The notes: a model not told the origin generated them from the sequence alone. A DNA stretch of 64,000 nt from DASXZH01 sp963829965 (GCA_963829965.1 CAWHLK010000036.1:1-64000); one strand, 5' to 3'. Positions 28,394 to 38,040 are shown, counted from the first letter of the stretch. Program-made: numbers and translations.

Positions 28394-28888
28394 GTGGCAC
28401 CGAAGGATTTTTCGTTCGACATCGTTTCCAAAGTGGACCAAATGGAGGTCCGAAACGCGGTCGACCAGGCTCAAAAAGAACTCGCAAACCGATACGACTT
28501 CAGAGGCTCCAAGTGTGAGATCCGCTTCGAAAAGGACGAGATCACACTTGTCGCCGATGACGAGTTCAAAATGGACCAGCTCAAGGATATCGTCGTAACC
28601 AAACTGCTCAAGCGTGGCGTGGACATGCGCCAGATCGGCTACGGAAAATCCGAGCCGGGCACCGGCCTCACCATTCGCCAAAAAATGGAGTTCAAGCAGG
28701 GCATCGACAAGGAGCAAGGCAAGACCATCATCCAGGCGATCAAGACCAGGGGCTTTAAGGTCCAATCCCAAATCCAGGGCGACGAACTGCGGGTTTCGGG
28801 CAAGGACAAGGACGAGCTTCAGAAGACGATCAACATGGTGAAGGCGATGGATCTGCCGATTCCCGTCAACTTCATCAACTTCCGGTAA
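28394..28888 (+). CDS. yajQ: YajQ family nucleotide-binding protein
   Basis: Start GTG 28394. The family markers are plain: SFDIVSKVDQMEVRNAVDQA at the start, ELANRYDFRGSKCEI, DEITLVADDEFKMDQLKDI, GKTIIQAIKTRGFKVQSQIQ and the end MVKAMDLPIPVNFINFR. YajQ has two RNA-recognition-like domains; in Xanthomonas a relative binds cyclic di-GMP. Length (164) is normal. Its 3' end overlaps the convergent recN gene by 14 bases. Confidence 0.95.
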   Translation: MAPKDFSFDIVSKVDQMEVRNAVDQAQKELANRYDFRGSKCEIRFEKDEITLVADDEFKMDQLKDIVVTKLLKRGVDMRQIGYGKSEPGTGLTIRQKMEFKQGIDKEQGKTIIQAIKTRGFKVQSQIQGDELRVSGKDKDELQKTINMVKAMDLPIPVNFINFR

Positions 28889-30540
28889 GGAGCTCGCGGG
28901 CAGCGCTTCGGGCGCTTTCGGAAAGCTCGTCACCGCTCAGCATCCGGCCTATTTCGTCGACTCGCTCGTCTCCGGACAGCGAACGAACGACAGTTCGCAC
29001 TCGTCCCGACAGTTCGGACTTTTCGATCCGGTAGTGCGAGGTTGCCCGTCCAGCGATCTGGGGCAAGTGGCTGATGACGAGGACCTGAGAATGGCGCGCC
29101 AGCTGTTCCAGTTTGCGGGCAACGACTGCGGCGGCGCGGCCACCAAGGCCGACGTCCACCTCGTCAAATACCAACGTGGGCACGGTGGCCAAACCCGCCA
29201 TCGCGGACTTGATGCCAAGCATGACCCGCGAGATCTCGCCCCCGCTCGCGATCTTCGCCAGCGGTCTTGCAGGTTCACCGGCGTTGGCGCTGAAGAAGAA
29301 CTCCACTTGGTCCGCCCCGGTAGCGTCAACCGGCTTCGGTTCAAATTTCGTCTCAAAAACCGCGCGATCCATGGCGAGGTCTCTGAGCTGACCTTGAACC
29401 AGGGCCGAAAACTCTTTGGCTCGGTCCTGCCGCATCTGCGTCAAGTCGCCGCAGGTGTTCTTCAAAACGGTCTCGCCTTGAACAAGCTGAGCCGAAATCT
29501 CGGTTTCGTTTCCTTCGACGTCCGTCAAAAGGTCCAGATCCCGCCGCGCATTCTCCAAACATTCGAGCACCTTGGCTTCATCGTCGCCATATTTGCGGCG
29601 GAGCTTTCTTAGCGTGTCAATGCGTTCGGCGGTTTCTTCCAACTTGACCGGGTCGGATTGAACGCCTTCGGCATAGGCTCGCAACTCGTGAGTGCCGTCT
29701 TGAAGCGAATAAAAAGCGGTTCGCAGCGGTTCCAGAACGGTTTCAAGCGATTCGTCCAGGTTCAATGCATCTTCCAAAGCCTTGACCGCCGAACCGATTT
29801 GGTCGGTTGCGCAGCTTTCACCGTCGGCAATAACCTCCAGTGCGCCCGAGGCTGCAGTGGATAGCTTCTCCGCGTTTCGAAGTCTGGAAAGCTGGTTTTC
29901 CAGGATTTCCAACTCGCCTTCTTGCGGTTCGGCAGCTTCAATCTCCGCAATTTGATAGTTGAGGAGATCGATCTTCTGTTTCGCGGTCCCGAAGTCCCGA
30001 ACGAATAGCGGAGAGCTTTCTTTTTAGGGTTTCAACTTCAGCCAACTGAGTCTCCACTTGGGAAATCAACGCGAACGCGGGTGGCCCTATAAAGCCGTCC
30101 AGAAACCCAAGGTGCCGATCCGCATGGAGGAGGCTTTGGTGGTCATGCTGGCCATGTAGGTCTACCAGCAGGGTCCCTAGTTGCCTCAGTCCCGCTACCG
30201 GTGTCAGCTTGCCGGAGACCCGGCACTGCGACCGTCCCTCTGCAAACACCTCGCGCTGGATATAGAGGAGGTTGTCCTCCAGCGGAATGCCCAGTTCTTC
30301 GCAATGCTTACGAAGCGCAGGCTGGGCAGACAAGTCGATCACGACCGAGACTACGGCCCGCGCGGCGCCCGCCCGCACCAAATCAGAGTCCGCCCGTTCA
30401 CCAAGGGCCAGTTCGATGGCGTCGACAAGAAGGGATTTACCCGCACCGGTCTCGCCTGTCAGCACCGTGAATCCGGGCCCCAACGCAAGTTGCGTGTGCT
30501 CGATAATCGCAAGATTCTCAACCGTGATTTCGACGACCAC
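28875..30540 (-). CDS. recN: DNA repair ATPase RecN, one frameshift
   Basis: SMC-like protein acting in double-strand break repair. The N-terminal part has LAIIEHTQLALGPGFTVLTG with Walker A GETGAGKSLLVDAI and QHDHQSLLHADRHLGFLD. The C-terminal part has the coiled coil, then GGEISRVMLGIKSAM, VFDEVDVGLGGRAAAVV and QVLVISHLPQIA. The two parts lie in different frames. The change is between about 29960 and 30030, where EVETLKRKLSAIRS passes to KQKIDLLNYQIAEIEAAE. I cannot fix the exact base. Confidence 0.9.
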
Positions 30541-30603
30541 TTTCCCTTAGAGACGCGGATCAGAGCTTACTCGGAGAAATTATCGTGTGATCGCCGCTGC
30601 GGG

Positions 30604-31752
30604 CTAGGCACACTTGGCATTCACCGACCATAGCCTGACCTGCCGGTCCAATCCGGCTGCCGCTAAGTAGCTGCCGTCGGGGCTAAACGCTAGAGTCAGG
30701 ATCGGTAAAGGACTCGCCGAGATATGCAGCTGGCCAAGCCCTTTATCGGCGTTCCAAAGCTTGACGGCTCCGTCCCTGCCAGCGCTGGCAAAGAGCCAGC
30801 CATTCGGGTGAAACGCAAGAGCCTCGATCGGACGTTCGTGACCAAACATCATCTTCTGAAGGGTCCCATCGCGGAGGCTGAAGACTCGAATGGAAAGGTC
30901 AACGGCCGCCACTGCAAGAAAACGGTTGTCTGGACTGAACGCAAGAGCTGTCACGGCAGAGCGGACCGCCTTGAACGTGTGGATCAGGGCCCCCGAAGCG
31001 GGGTTCCAGAGTTTGACCGTGTTATCCGCGGAACCGGTTGCGACCACTTTCCCATCAGGCGACCAAGCGACCGCCGTGACCGACTGCTCATGGTCTCTTC
31101 TCGTGAAAAGCTTCTGGCCATTCCGGGTATCTGAAACAACAAGCGTCTTATGGATAGAGCCTGCCGCGATATTGTTTCCATCACCGGAGATCGCGATGCA
31201 GGAAACCCACTCGTCGCTGCTGCTCTGCCAGGAATGAACTTCACCGCTGCGAAGATCCCACATAGAAACAAGGGATTCGGCGCTGCCCGCGGCAACCAAC
31301 CGATCGCCGGTAAAGGCCCGCATCGTGGATAACACGCCGGTTTCAAGCCTTTTGCGCCGTGTTGGCGCGCCGCTCTCCACGTCCCACCAGACGATCTCGT
31401 TGTCAAACGAGCCGGTGACCAACGCATTCGTTTCCGGATCAAAGCTCATGGCATAGATAGGCGTACGATGTCCCCGCAAGCGTTTCCAAACCCGAACTTG
31501 AACAGGGCTCTTAGCTTCAGGCGCCTTTCGATCGTCCCCGAAGCCTCCGTCCAGCATGGCGTCATACTCGGACCGGCGAGTGGGATCGATAAGGGTTTCA
31601 AACGCCTCATTGATCTTCGCCATGACGTCATGGCTCTTGGGATCGGCATTGACGTCCGGGTGGAATTTCCGCGCCAGCTTGCGGTATTGCCTTCTTAACG
31701 ACTCCGGCTTGGCCGCCCGCTCAACGCCCAACACTTGGTATAGGGTAGGCAA
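30604..31752 (-). CDS. J-domain protein fused to a seven-bladed WD40 propeller
   Basis: Residues 1-66 are a J domain (LYQVLGVERAAKPESLRRQY, then KFHPDVN with the HPD that triggers DnaK ATPase, and INEAFETLIDPTRRSEYDAM). After a short linker come seven WD40 blades (about 85-382), each ending like ETNALVTGSFDNEIVWWD, KVVATGSADNTVKLWN or SYLAAAGLDRQVRLWS. No Gly/Phe or zinc-finger region is present, so this is a class C J-protein. The propeller probably selects clients or a scaffold and the J domain calls in DnaK. The fusion is uncommon to my knowledge. ATG start at 31752. Confidence 0.9.
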   Translation of the reverse strand: MPTLYQVLGVERAAKPESLRRQYRKLARKFHPDVNADPKSHDVMAKINEAFETLIDPTRRSEYDAMLDGGFGDDRKAPEAKSPVQVRVWKRLRGHRTPIYAMSFDPETNALVTGSFDNEIVWWDVESGAPTRRKRLETGVLSTMRAFTGDRLVAAGSAESLVSMWDLRSGEVHSWQSSSDEWVSCIAISGDGNNIAAGSIHKTLVVSDTRNGQKLFTRRDHEQSVTAVAWSPDGKVVATGSADNTVKLWNPASGALIHTFKAVRSAVTALAFSPDNRFLAVAAVDLSIRVFSLRDGTLQKMMFGHERPIEALAFHPNGWLFASAGRDGAVKLWNADKGLGQLHISASPLPILTLAFSPDGSYLAAAGLDRQVRLWSVNAKCA

Positions 31753-31785
31753 GGTCTTATTATGGAATACGACGTCCCTAGAATC

Positions 31786-33069
31786 TCATTCGCTGGATGC
31801 CAGTTTTAATGAAGATTCTGCTAAGCTTTGCGGTTCCGTTTCCCGAATTTTGGCTTCTCGGAACGCTCGGCTGCAGAGACCGATTAATCCTGCGAGGGCC
31901 ATGCCCCCGCCCATAACCAGGAAACCAACAGTGACGCCTGCTTGTTCTACGAGCCGCCCGCCCATCAATGCGCCAACCGGCATCACTCCCATCCGTAACA
32001 TGTTCATCACACTGTTGACACGACCTCTAAGCGCGTCCTCAACCTCTAGCTGGATATAAGTGTTGAGAGGCACATCGCAGAAGGGGATTGCCAGACCGCT
32101 GATGATGTTAAGGATGCAGAATTCCCAGATCGTTCTGCACCAGCCCATCCCGGCAACCGCGAGTCCCACAGAAACGACGCAGTAGATATATCCCAAACCG
32201 GGTCGTCTGTGTTTGAACCGCGATACGAGGGCACTGGAAATCACAAGTCCAATGAAGAATGTGAGCTCCATTCCTGCCAAGCCTTGGGGCGTCCCGCCCA
32301 GCCTGTGGTTGTTTGCCTCCACGAAAGCAACAAAGAAGGGCGCAATCATGAGACTGACCAGGGTTCCCGACACTAAATAAACGCGTAGGACCGGGTGGTG
32401 CTTGAGGTAGCTTAATCCCTCCCTGAATTCCGCCCAAGGATGAGTGTTTGTTTGCTTACGCTCAGGAACGATTGCGGGCAGCAGCCGCACATAGGCGGCC
32501 GAGATCAGGAAGGAGGCGAGGTTCACCAGAATCGCAACTGGAAAGAACAAGCCTTTGGCAAGGCTGTACAGCGCCCCAAGGATCGACATCGACAGTGCAA
32601 GCCCAATCATCGGCGCAATGCTCTGGGTCAAGCTGCTCAGAGCGTTGGCTGCCATCAGGAGCGATTCCGGCACCAACGCGGGAATCGCCGCGCTCTTGGC
32701 GGGCATGAAGAACACTCGCGTGCAGGACAACGCGAACGGCGTCAAAACCATGGTCCAAGCCGGCGGCGTTGGCATGAAGAAGACCAGGCTCACAAACGAG
32801 ATCAGCACAGCCGAGCTGCCCAGGTCCGAAAACAGCATGATCCCGCGCCGGTTCACTCGGTCGGCAAGAACTCCGGCATAGGCACTGAAGAGCAGGAACG
32901 GCAAAGTCTCGGCGGCGGACACCAATCCGACCATGGCAGCCGAGCCCGTAGTCTTCCCTACCATGAACATGAAGATGACGTAGTAAAACGAATCTCCAAA
33001 TTGGGAGATAGCCTGGCCTAGCCAGAGGTTGCGAAACGGGCGTATGTGGAGTGGTTTAGAGGGAAACAA
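31786..33069 (-). CDS. MFS transporter (MFS_3 / EntS-like)
   Basis: About 427 residues with 12 predicted helices. Family features: PFRNLWLGQAISQFGDSFYYV in helix 1, GVLADRVNRRGIMLFSDL in loop 2-3 and EDALRGRVNSVMNMLRMG in the second half. Relatives include the enterobactin exporter EntS and macrolide exporters, so efflux of a small molecule is likely. There is no ATG before helix 1. TTG 33069, with GGAAG six bases upstream, is preferred; TTG 33114 would add 15 basic residues. Confidence 0.85.
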   Translation of the reverse strand: MFPSKPLHIRPFRNLWLGQAISQFGDSFYYVIFMFMVGKTTGSAAMVGLVSAAETLPFLLFSAYAGVLADRVNRRGIMLFSDLGSSAVLISFVSLVFFMPTPPAWTMVLTPFALSCTRVFFMPAKSAAIPALVPESLLMAANALSSLTQSIAPMIGLALSMSILGALYSLAKGLFFPVAILVNLASFLISAAYVRLLPAIVPERKQTNTHPWAEFREGLSYLKHHPVLRVYLVSGTLVSLMIAPFFVAFVEANNHRLGGTPQGLAGMELTFFIGLVISSALVSRFKHRRPGLGYIYCVVSVGLAVAGMGWCRTIWEFCILNIISGLAIPFCDVPLNTYIQLEVEDALRGRVNSVMNMLRMGVMPVGALMGGRLVEQAGVTVGFLVMGGGMALAGLIGLCSRAFREAKIRETEPQSLAESSLKLASSE

Positions 33070-33226
33070 TTCGATCTTCCGTATAGCAAAAGGGCACCGG
33101 AAAGGCCGGCGCAAACCGATATGCTGTCAAGTGTTTGGCGAGCCCGGGGGGAGACAGTGGCCCGCCCGGAAGTCAACGAAGTTTCATGTGGGGGAGATTA
33201 TGCGGCACTGGGCAGCAGAAATGCAA

Positions 33227-33252
33227 CCGGCCGCAATACACCATGCGGCCGG
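33227..33252 (-). other. GC-rich hairpin between heme-oxygenase-like and MFS genes
   Basis: CCGGCCGC (33227-33234) pairs perfectly with GCGGCCGG (33245-33252). It lies 30 bases after the stop of the heme-oxygenase-like gene on that strand, but lacks a T tail. It may be an imperfect terminator or an mRNA end stabiliser. Confidence 0.5.
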
Positions 33253-33281
33253 CTAAGGAGGGACGATCAATAACTTAGGGC

Positions 33282-33932
33282 TTACGCCGAACAGCAGGCA
33301 ACTCTGGAGGGTTCGGAAACGCATCCGTCTTCCTCAAGCCAGGCTTGCAAACACGAGTAAGTTTCAATTGCGGCTTGGATTACAGCTTCGCGTTGTTCCT
33401 CTGTGGTTACTGCAGCTTCCAGAATCTCGCAGTATTTCCTCCACATGTAACGTGTGTTTGCTCCGTAACCGGAAAAGAATCTACCGCCCGCTTCGGGAGC
33501 AATCCCGAGCCGTTGCTGTAGTAGCTGGCAGATGAACTGCCCGCCGATCAGCGTCTCTTCCAAAACGTAAACAGCTCCGAGAACCTGCTCGGGTGTGGAA
33601 ATCTCGGGCAACTGCTCGCAGACTCCAAGCTCATCAAGACAGATCTTGGTGGCGCCGAGGCTCATGAGGTCCAGCAAAAGGGACGAAGATTTTCTTCGAG
33701 CGTCTAGGTCTAAAGCCTCAGGAACACCCACTTCATCGAGCTTGAACTCCATGGGCACGAAGAAGCCGAACAGTCTTTCCAATAGCCTTCGATAGCGACA
33801 TCGGCTCGCAATCAAGCGCGACAAGTTGACCGATGTGTCCAGTCGATCCTGCCATTTCCGGGTAGCTGTCCGCAAAGCGGCCATCGTTTCGCCCTGTCTT
33901 CGTATCCTTTCGTTTGTCAGTTCGATAATCAT
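33282..33932 (-). CDS. Heme-oxygenase-like (BphO-type) protein without the proximal His
   Basis: All-helical protein of 216 residues. GQFICQLLQQRLGI and GRFFSGYGANTRYMWRKYCEIL match the distal helix and C-terminal parts of bacterial biliverdin-forming heme oxygenase. In family members the first helix reads LRxxTxxxHxxLD, where His binds heme iron. Here the same helix reads LRTATRKWQDRLD, with Gln at the His position. The protein may not hold heme in the usual way, or it may have another role. Cys content is high at the end (VACCSA). ATG 33932; the next M (MAALRTATRKW) is an alternative start. No phytochrome gene is nearby. Confidence 0.75.
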   Translation of the reverse strand: MIIELTNERIRRQGETMAALRTATRKWQDRLDTSVNLSRLIASRCRYRRLLERLFGFFVPMEFKLDEVGVPEALDLDARRKSSSLLLDLMSLGATKICLDELGVCEQLPEISTPEQVLGAVYVLEETLIGGQFICQLLQQRLGIAPEAGGRFFSGYGANTRYMWRKYCEILEAAVTTEEQREAVIQAAIETYSCLQAWLEEDGCVSEPSRVACCSA

Positions 33933-34047
33933 TCGTGTGCCCTCAGTTCCATGTATATTCTTCGGTCAAAACCTTTGAAAAACCTTCCGTGAACCTTAGA
34001 TTTCTCTGAGACTTGCGCCTCGCTTCAGTTTCGAGTCAAGATCAATC

Positions 34048-35448
34048 GTGCCCAACTGGACGCGTATCCCTTTTCCCGAGCCGGAGATAGAACCGGTCGC
34101 TCCACCTAGCTCCGACGTTTACCAATACCGGCTCGAACTACTCCGACGTTCCATGAAGGCCGCGGGTTATCAAGCTTTGCTGGTTTACGGCGATCGCGAG
34201 CGTTTTGCCAACTTGGCTTTCCTAACAGGATACGAGCCGAGATTTGAAGAATCCCTCCTTATCGTGAATTCGGACCAAAAGGCCCTCCTATTGGTCGGTA
34301 ACGAAGGCTACGGTTACGCCCAGAGCGTGGCCGCATTGAATTGCGTGGACGTGGGCCTTTGCCCCACTTTCAGCCTTTACGGCCAACCGCGCGACATGGG
34401 AAACAGGAGCCTTGACTCTTGGCTGGCATCGAAGATCTCGGATGCATCGTCGATCGGCCTCGTGGGGGCGAAGTGCTATACCCAGGAAGAGAGTTCTTGG
34501 GCGGAAGGCGCCAGCGACATTCCCGGATTCATCGTGGACGCAGCCCGAGCCCGTGTGGGCAAAGCCAGCGCGCTCAACGCTTCTGCCCTCATGATCGACC
34601 CATCGGAAGGACTGCGAACGAGCGGGATTACCACTACGGCTCGCGATATCGCCCAATTTGAATTCGCTGCAGAAGTTTCCTACTCCGGAGTGCGCCGGCT
34701 GCTTAACGGGCTAAAGCCCGGCATGTCCGAAGCGGAAGCGGCTTCACTACTTGGCTTTTCCGGCGGCATCCCCCTGTCGTATCACATCGCACTCGGATTT
34801 GGCGAAACGCACGTCAATGCGGGACTTGGTTCGCCCAGTTTCTTGCAAAGACTGCAACTTGGCGACCCGGTTACATTTGGTTTCGGACTGTGGGGCGCCA
34901 ACATCGCGAGGACCGGTTTCGGGGTTGCAGCGCAAACCGAGTTGCCGGAAGCGGCAGCTGGCTACGTGGAAAATCTATGCGTCCCCTATCTTAAATGCCT
35001 CAAGGATTGGTACGAAGCAATGGGTATTGACCGAATGGGTGGCCACGTTAACCAAAAGGTCAAGTGGTTTACAAAGGACCCTAAATTTGCTGTGGGACTC
35101 AATCCAGGCCATCTTATCCACTTGGATGAATGGCCGGCAACGCCTTTTTATGACAATTCATCCAGTAGGTTAAAGAGCGGAATGTTCTTCCAGTGCGACA
35201 TCATCCCAGCACCGGGCGCTCCGCTCTACGGGATCCACACCGAAGACGGCATTGTTCTTGCCAATGAGAATTTGAGGCACGATTTGGAACGCGAATTCCC
35301 GAAGGTTGCAGAACGTATCAAGCGACGACGCACCTTGGTTGCGAGCCAAATCGGCATCGAGTTACCGGAAGATGTCCTGCCCCTATCCTCAATACAAGCG
35401 CAGGTGGCGCCGTTCCTATTGGATGCCGAATCCATCCTCTGTCTATAA
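34048..35448 (+). CDS. M24 (Xaa-Pro aminopeptidase/creatinase)-like protein lacking metal ligands
   Basis: The N-terminal creatinase-like domain reads YQYRLELLRRSMKAAGYQAL, LVYGDRERFANLAFLTGYEPRFEE. The C-terminal pita-bread domain keeps GMSEAEAASLLGF, NPGHLIHLDEWPATPF and IHTEDGIVL. Active M24 enzymes hold two metals with Asp in a DxG and an xDxTRT motif. Here these segments read TFGFGLWGANIARTGFG, so both Asp are replaced. Catalysis by the known route is unlikely; it could be a binding protein. GTG start at 34048. The gene diverges from the heme-oxygenase-like gene and shares its promoter region. Confidence 0.75.
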   Translation: MPNWTRIPFPEPEIEPVAPPSSDVYQYRLELLRRSMKAAGYQALLVYGDRERFANLAFLTGYEPRFEESLLIVNSDQKALLLVGNEGYGYAQSVAALNCVDVGLCPTFSLYGQPRDMGNRSLDSWLASKISDASSIGLVGAKCYTQEESSWAEGASDIPGFIVDAARARVGKASALNASALMIDPSEGLRTSGITTTARDIAQFEFAAEVSYSGVRRLLNGLKPGMSEAEAASLLGFSGGIPLSYHIALGFGETHVNAGLGSPSFLQRLQLGDPVTFGFGLWGANIARTGFGVAAQTELPEAAAGYVENLCVPYLKCLKDWYEAMGIDRMGGHVNQKVKWFTKDPKFAVGLNPGHLIHLDEWPATPFYDNSSSRLKSGMFFQCDIIPAPGAPLYGIHTEDGIVLANENLRHDLEREFPKVAERIKRRRTLVASQIGIELPEDVLPLSSIQAQVAPFLLDAESILCL

Positions 35449-35768
35449 TCGGCTCCTCACTAAAGATTCCGATGAACTCGTAATCGCCTCGCAGCCTCTA
35501 CCGCTCTAGGCCGGCCTCCGAATCTCATCACTGCCACCGGGAGCCGCTTTCCCCAGTTGAACAAGTCGCAAGCATCCCCTATCGGCTCCAGGGTAGAAGC
35601 CCGGTGCCGGCGATATCCTCCCGCCGGCCCGAAGGGTCGAAATATTATAGCGATGGAGATTCTGCCCGGTCCCGATCTCGCACATTAACTCTGGCGCGCT
35701 GAAGATGCGCTACCTTTCAAAGGCGATAATATCGATCAATGCCACAGTCAGTCTCGAACGGCCCGGAA
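35449..35768. other. Convergent intergenic region, 320 bases
   Basis: Holds no supported gene. GCCGGCGATATCC...GCCGGCCC forms only a weak stem near 35608-35632. TATTATAG near 35644 looks like a -10 box but has no gene to serve in either direction. No repeat is seen. Confidence 0.35.
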
Positions 35769-36908
35769 TTACGCCTTCGCCAGCCGTCGAAATCCCAGGA
35801 GCCCAAAGGCTCCAAATATGACCGCAAAAATCAATAGCATCCCGGCATACCGGGCGCCATCGGCTAAGCCGAGTCCCCGCCACGTCATGGCATCGAAGCC
35901 CTCCACCGACCAGCGAACCGGCAAATAGAGCGCGCCGCTTTGGATCCAGTCCGGCATGCGGCTTAAGGGAAACCAGGCGCCACCGGTCGCCAGCATCAGG
36001 AAAATCACGAGCATCGAAATGCCGCGCGCTTGGTTTTCCGAACGTCCAAAAGTGGCTATGAGAAGACCGAGAGTGGCAGACATGAGGGCAGTTGCAATGG
36101 CCACAAGGGCAAAGCCAGGGAAGCTGCCAAGAATGCGAATGCCGTACAGGAGCGCCCCAAAGCCAAACATCACAGTTATGATCGCTAGTGTGATGACGGT
36201 TGAGCTGACCGCTCGGGAAAGAAAGAACACGTAGGGGGAAACCGGCGAAGCCCGAAGCCTGCGCCAAATCCCTAGGCGTCGATCCCTAACAAGAACTACT
36301 GCGGACTCGATTGCAAAGAACAGCAGCCCCATTAGGCCAAATCCCGCAAAGTCATGCGCCGATTGGCCCCACGCGACTTTTTGCGCTGCGGAGGTCTGTT
36401 CCTGAACTTCCAACGGGGCGCTCGCATCGCCCGCCAAAAGACCGAAAACCTGCTTAGCAACAACACTTGAGGCTTCTCCGATAAGGGCCCCCTTAGCTAC
36501 CTGGCCATCGGTTGGCCTTGCGGGATCGGTAAGGAGCAGGATCAAAGGCTTGGGTCCGCCTTTCATAGCGGCCACTGCCTGATCGCCAAAGCCGGGAGGG
36601 ATGATTGCTACTACCTCGCCTCCGCCTTTTGCCTTTTGGCGGGCTGCTGTATCTGACATTATCTGAGGAGTCACGGTGTCATCGCTCTTTAGCCGGTCCA
36701 GGAGTGATTTGGAAATATCAGATCCGTCTTGGTCGACGAGGGCAAGATTGACTTTTTGCCCTGGCTTGGAATCGGAGGCGGTCAAATCAAGCCATCCTAG
36801 GATAGATGCAACGAGAATAGGGATGATAAACGACATCACCACAGCCTGCCGATCAACGCTAAAAAGCTTCGCATCCTTCCACAAGAAGCCTAGCAACATA
36901 CGTAGCAT
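35769..36908 (-). CDS. ABC-2 type transporter permease
   Basis: The 379 residues fit the ABC-2 permease plan. Helix 1 (VVMSFIIPILVASILGWL) is followed by a large extracytoplasmic domain (about 50-190) and five helices with RDRRLGIWRRLRASPVSPYVFFLSR and the typical TGGAWFPLSRMPDWIQSGALYLPVRWSVEGF. Such permeases export drugs, lipids or glycans with a separate ATPase. The likely ATPase gene lies at 38041-38946 on the other strand, with a prepilin gene between. A perfect palindrome touches the start codon. Confidence 0.9.
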   Translation of the reverse strand: MLRMLLGFLWKDAKLFSVDRQAVVMSFIIPILVASILGWLDLTASDSKPGQKVNLALVDQDGSDISKSLLDRLKSDDTVTPQIMSDTAARQKAKGGGEVVAIIPPGFGDQAVAAMKGGPKPLILLLTDPARPTDGQVAKGALIGEASSVVAKQVFGLLAGDASAPLEVQEQTSAAQKVAWGQSAHDFAGFGLMGLLFFAIESAVVLVRDRRLGIWRRLRASPVSPYVFFLSRAVSSTVITLAIITVMFGFGALLYGIRILGSFPGFALVAIATALMSATLGLLIATFGRSENQARGISMLVIFLMLATGGAWFPLSRMPDWIQSGALYLPVRWSVEGFDAMTWRGLGLADGARYAGMLLIFAVIFGAFGLLGFRRLAKA

Positions 36909-36909
36909 C

Positions 36910-36923
36910 GTAACAAATGTTAC
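36910..36923 (-). promoter_or_regulatory. Palindromic operator at the ABC permease start
   Basis: GTAACA-AA-TGTTAC is a perfect 6-2-6 inverted repeat one base upstream of the ATG of the permease. It lies where a TetR- or GntR-like repressor could stop transcription or translation. No regulator gene is adjacent. Confidence 0.5.
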
Positions 36924-37038
36924 TCGTTAGGTTAAACGGAATCCATTTCGTTAGCTATAATGTCCCTTGGGTGCGGGTCGGGCACCTTATCGCAACGATT
37001 TCGTATATTCATTTCAATGAACTCGTGGAGGGATTCGA

Positions 37039-38028
37039 TTGAACTCATTTAAAAACGGAGAAACATGTGCCGTGCCCGGAGGCGCCCACCAGGCAAGAGG
37101 TGGTTTCACTCTTATAGAACTTCTCGTCGTCATCGCGATCATCGCCATCTTGGCGGCGATCCTTTTCCCTGTCTTTGCGCAGGCCAAGGAAGCGGCGAAG
37201 CGCGCCGCCTGCCTTAGCAACACCAAGGAAATTGGGCTCGCCGTTCAAATCTATCTAAATGATTACGACGACACGACGCCTTCGGTCTACGCCACCTATC
37301 CTCCGGTGCCAACAGCCCCGGTTGCTGACGTGTACCAGCTTTTGCAGCCGTACATCAAAAACATGCAGGTGTTTTACTGCCCGGATTGGAACCAAACAAA
37401 CCCGCTCTGTTCTTTTCCGACGTACCCTGGCCTGCCTGGTGCGCCGCAGACTACCCAGCAGTGCCTGGGCTACGGCTACAACTGGGGCTTTATTCCTGAG
37501 GCTGGTGGCGGATTGTTCACCACTGAGAGCTTAAGCGCAGACGGCAACTACCTTGTCGACGCAGGAGTATCGGACACAATGGCCGATAACCCTTCGGCGT
37601 TTGCGGTTTGGGCCGATACAACGAACGCCTCTCGCTTCAAGATGTCGGCGCTTGCTTCGATTCTCGATCAGAACGTTCTCGGACTTGGCACGGGGGTTCA
37701 GCATAACAGCAACATCCGACATGGCGGCATGTTCAACGTGAACTTCTTGGATGGCCATGCGAAGAACGTAGCCTTCATGGGAGGATCCTTGAACACTGGA
37801 GGCGTGTCCGGATACAACACCATCTATGTGGGTGTTCCCAAGAACTCAGCCCTTCGCGAGAGCATGTACTGTCTGACCAGCGAAGCTCCGGTGGACGTTT
37901 CGTTCTTGGATCCGAGCTATCCGCCCGTTCCTTGCAATCAAGCAGTAACATTGCCGGATGAGTTCGTTCCCCCAGGAAATGCGCCCTGCGGCACAAACGC
38001 TCCCTGCATGAACTGGTGGCCGAACTAG
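37039..38028 (+). CDS. Type IV-pilin-like protein with DUF1559-type layout
   Basis: Class III prepilin signal: GGFTLIELLVVIAIIAILAAIL, cut after the second Gly, with Phe and Glu+5 of mature pilins. Then FPVFAQAKEAAKRAACLSN, VQIYLNDYDD and the C-terminal HGGMFNVNFLDGHAK typical of the large prepilin families of Armatimonadota and Planctomycetota. The globular domain has several Cys (FYCPDW, LCSF, QCLGY, YCLT). Start TTG 37039 has GGAGGG seven bases upstream. These proteins are thought to be minor pilins or surface proteins that depend on the pilus/T2SS machine, such as the one at the start of the window. Confidence 0.9.
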   Translation: MNSFKNGETCAVPGGAHQARGGFTLIELLVVIAIIAILAAILFPVFAQAKEAAKRAACLSNTKEIGLAVQIYLNDYDDTTPSVYATYPPVPTAPVADVYQLLQPYIKNMQVFYCPDWNQTNPLCSFPTYPGLPGAPQTTQQCLGYGYNWGFIPEAGGGLFTTESLSADGNYLVDAGVSDTMADNPSAFAVWADTTNASRFKMSALASILDQNVLGLGTGVQHNSNIRHGGMFNVNFLDGHAKNVAFMGGSLNTGGVSGYNTIYVGVPKNSALRESMYCLTSEAPVDVSFLDPSYPPVPCNQAVTLPDEFVPPGNAPCGTNAPCMNWWPN

Positions 38029-38040
38029 GAGCCGTATCGA

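Noticed and set aside
32440..33021. Plus-strand frame inside the MFS gene
   Set aside because: Low-complexity shadow of the transporter on the other strand.
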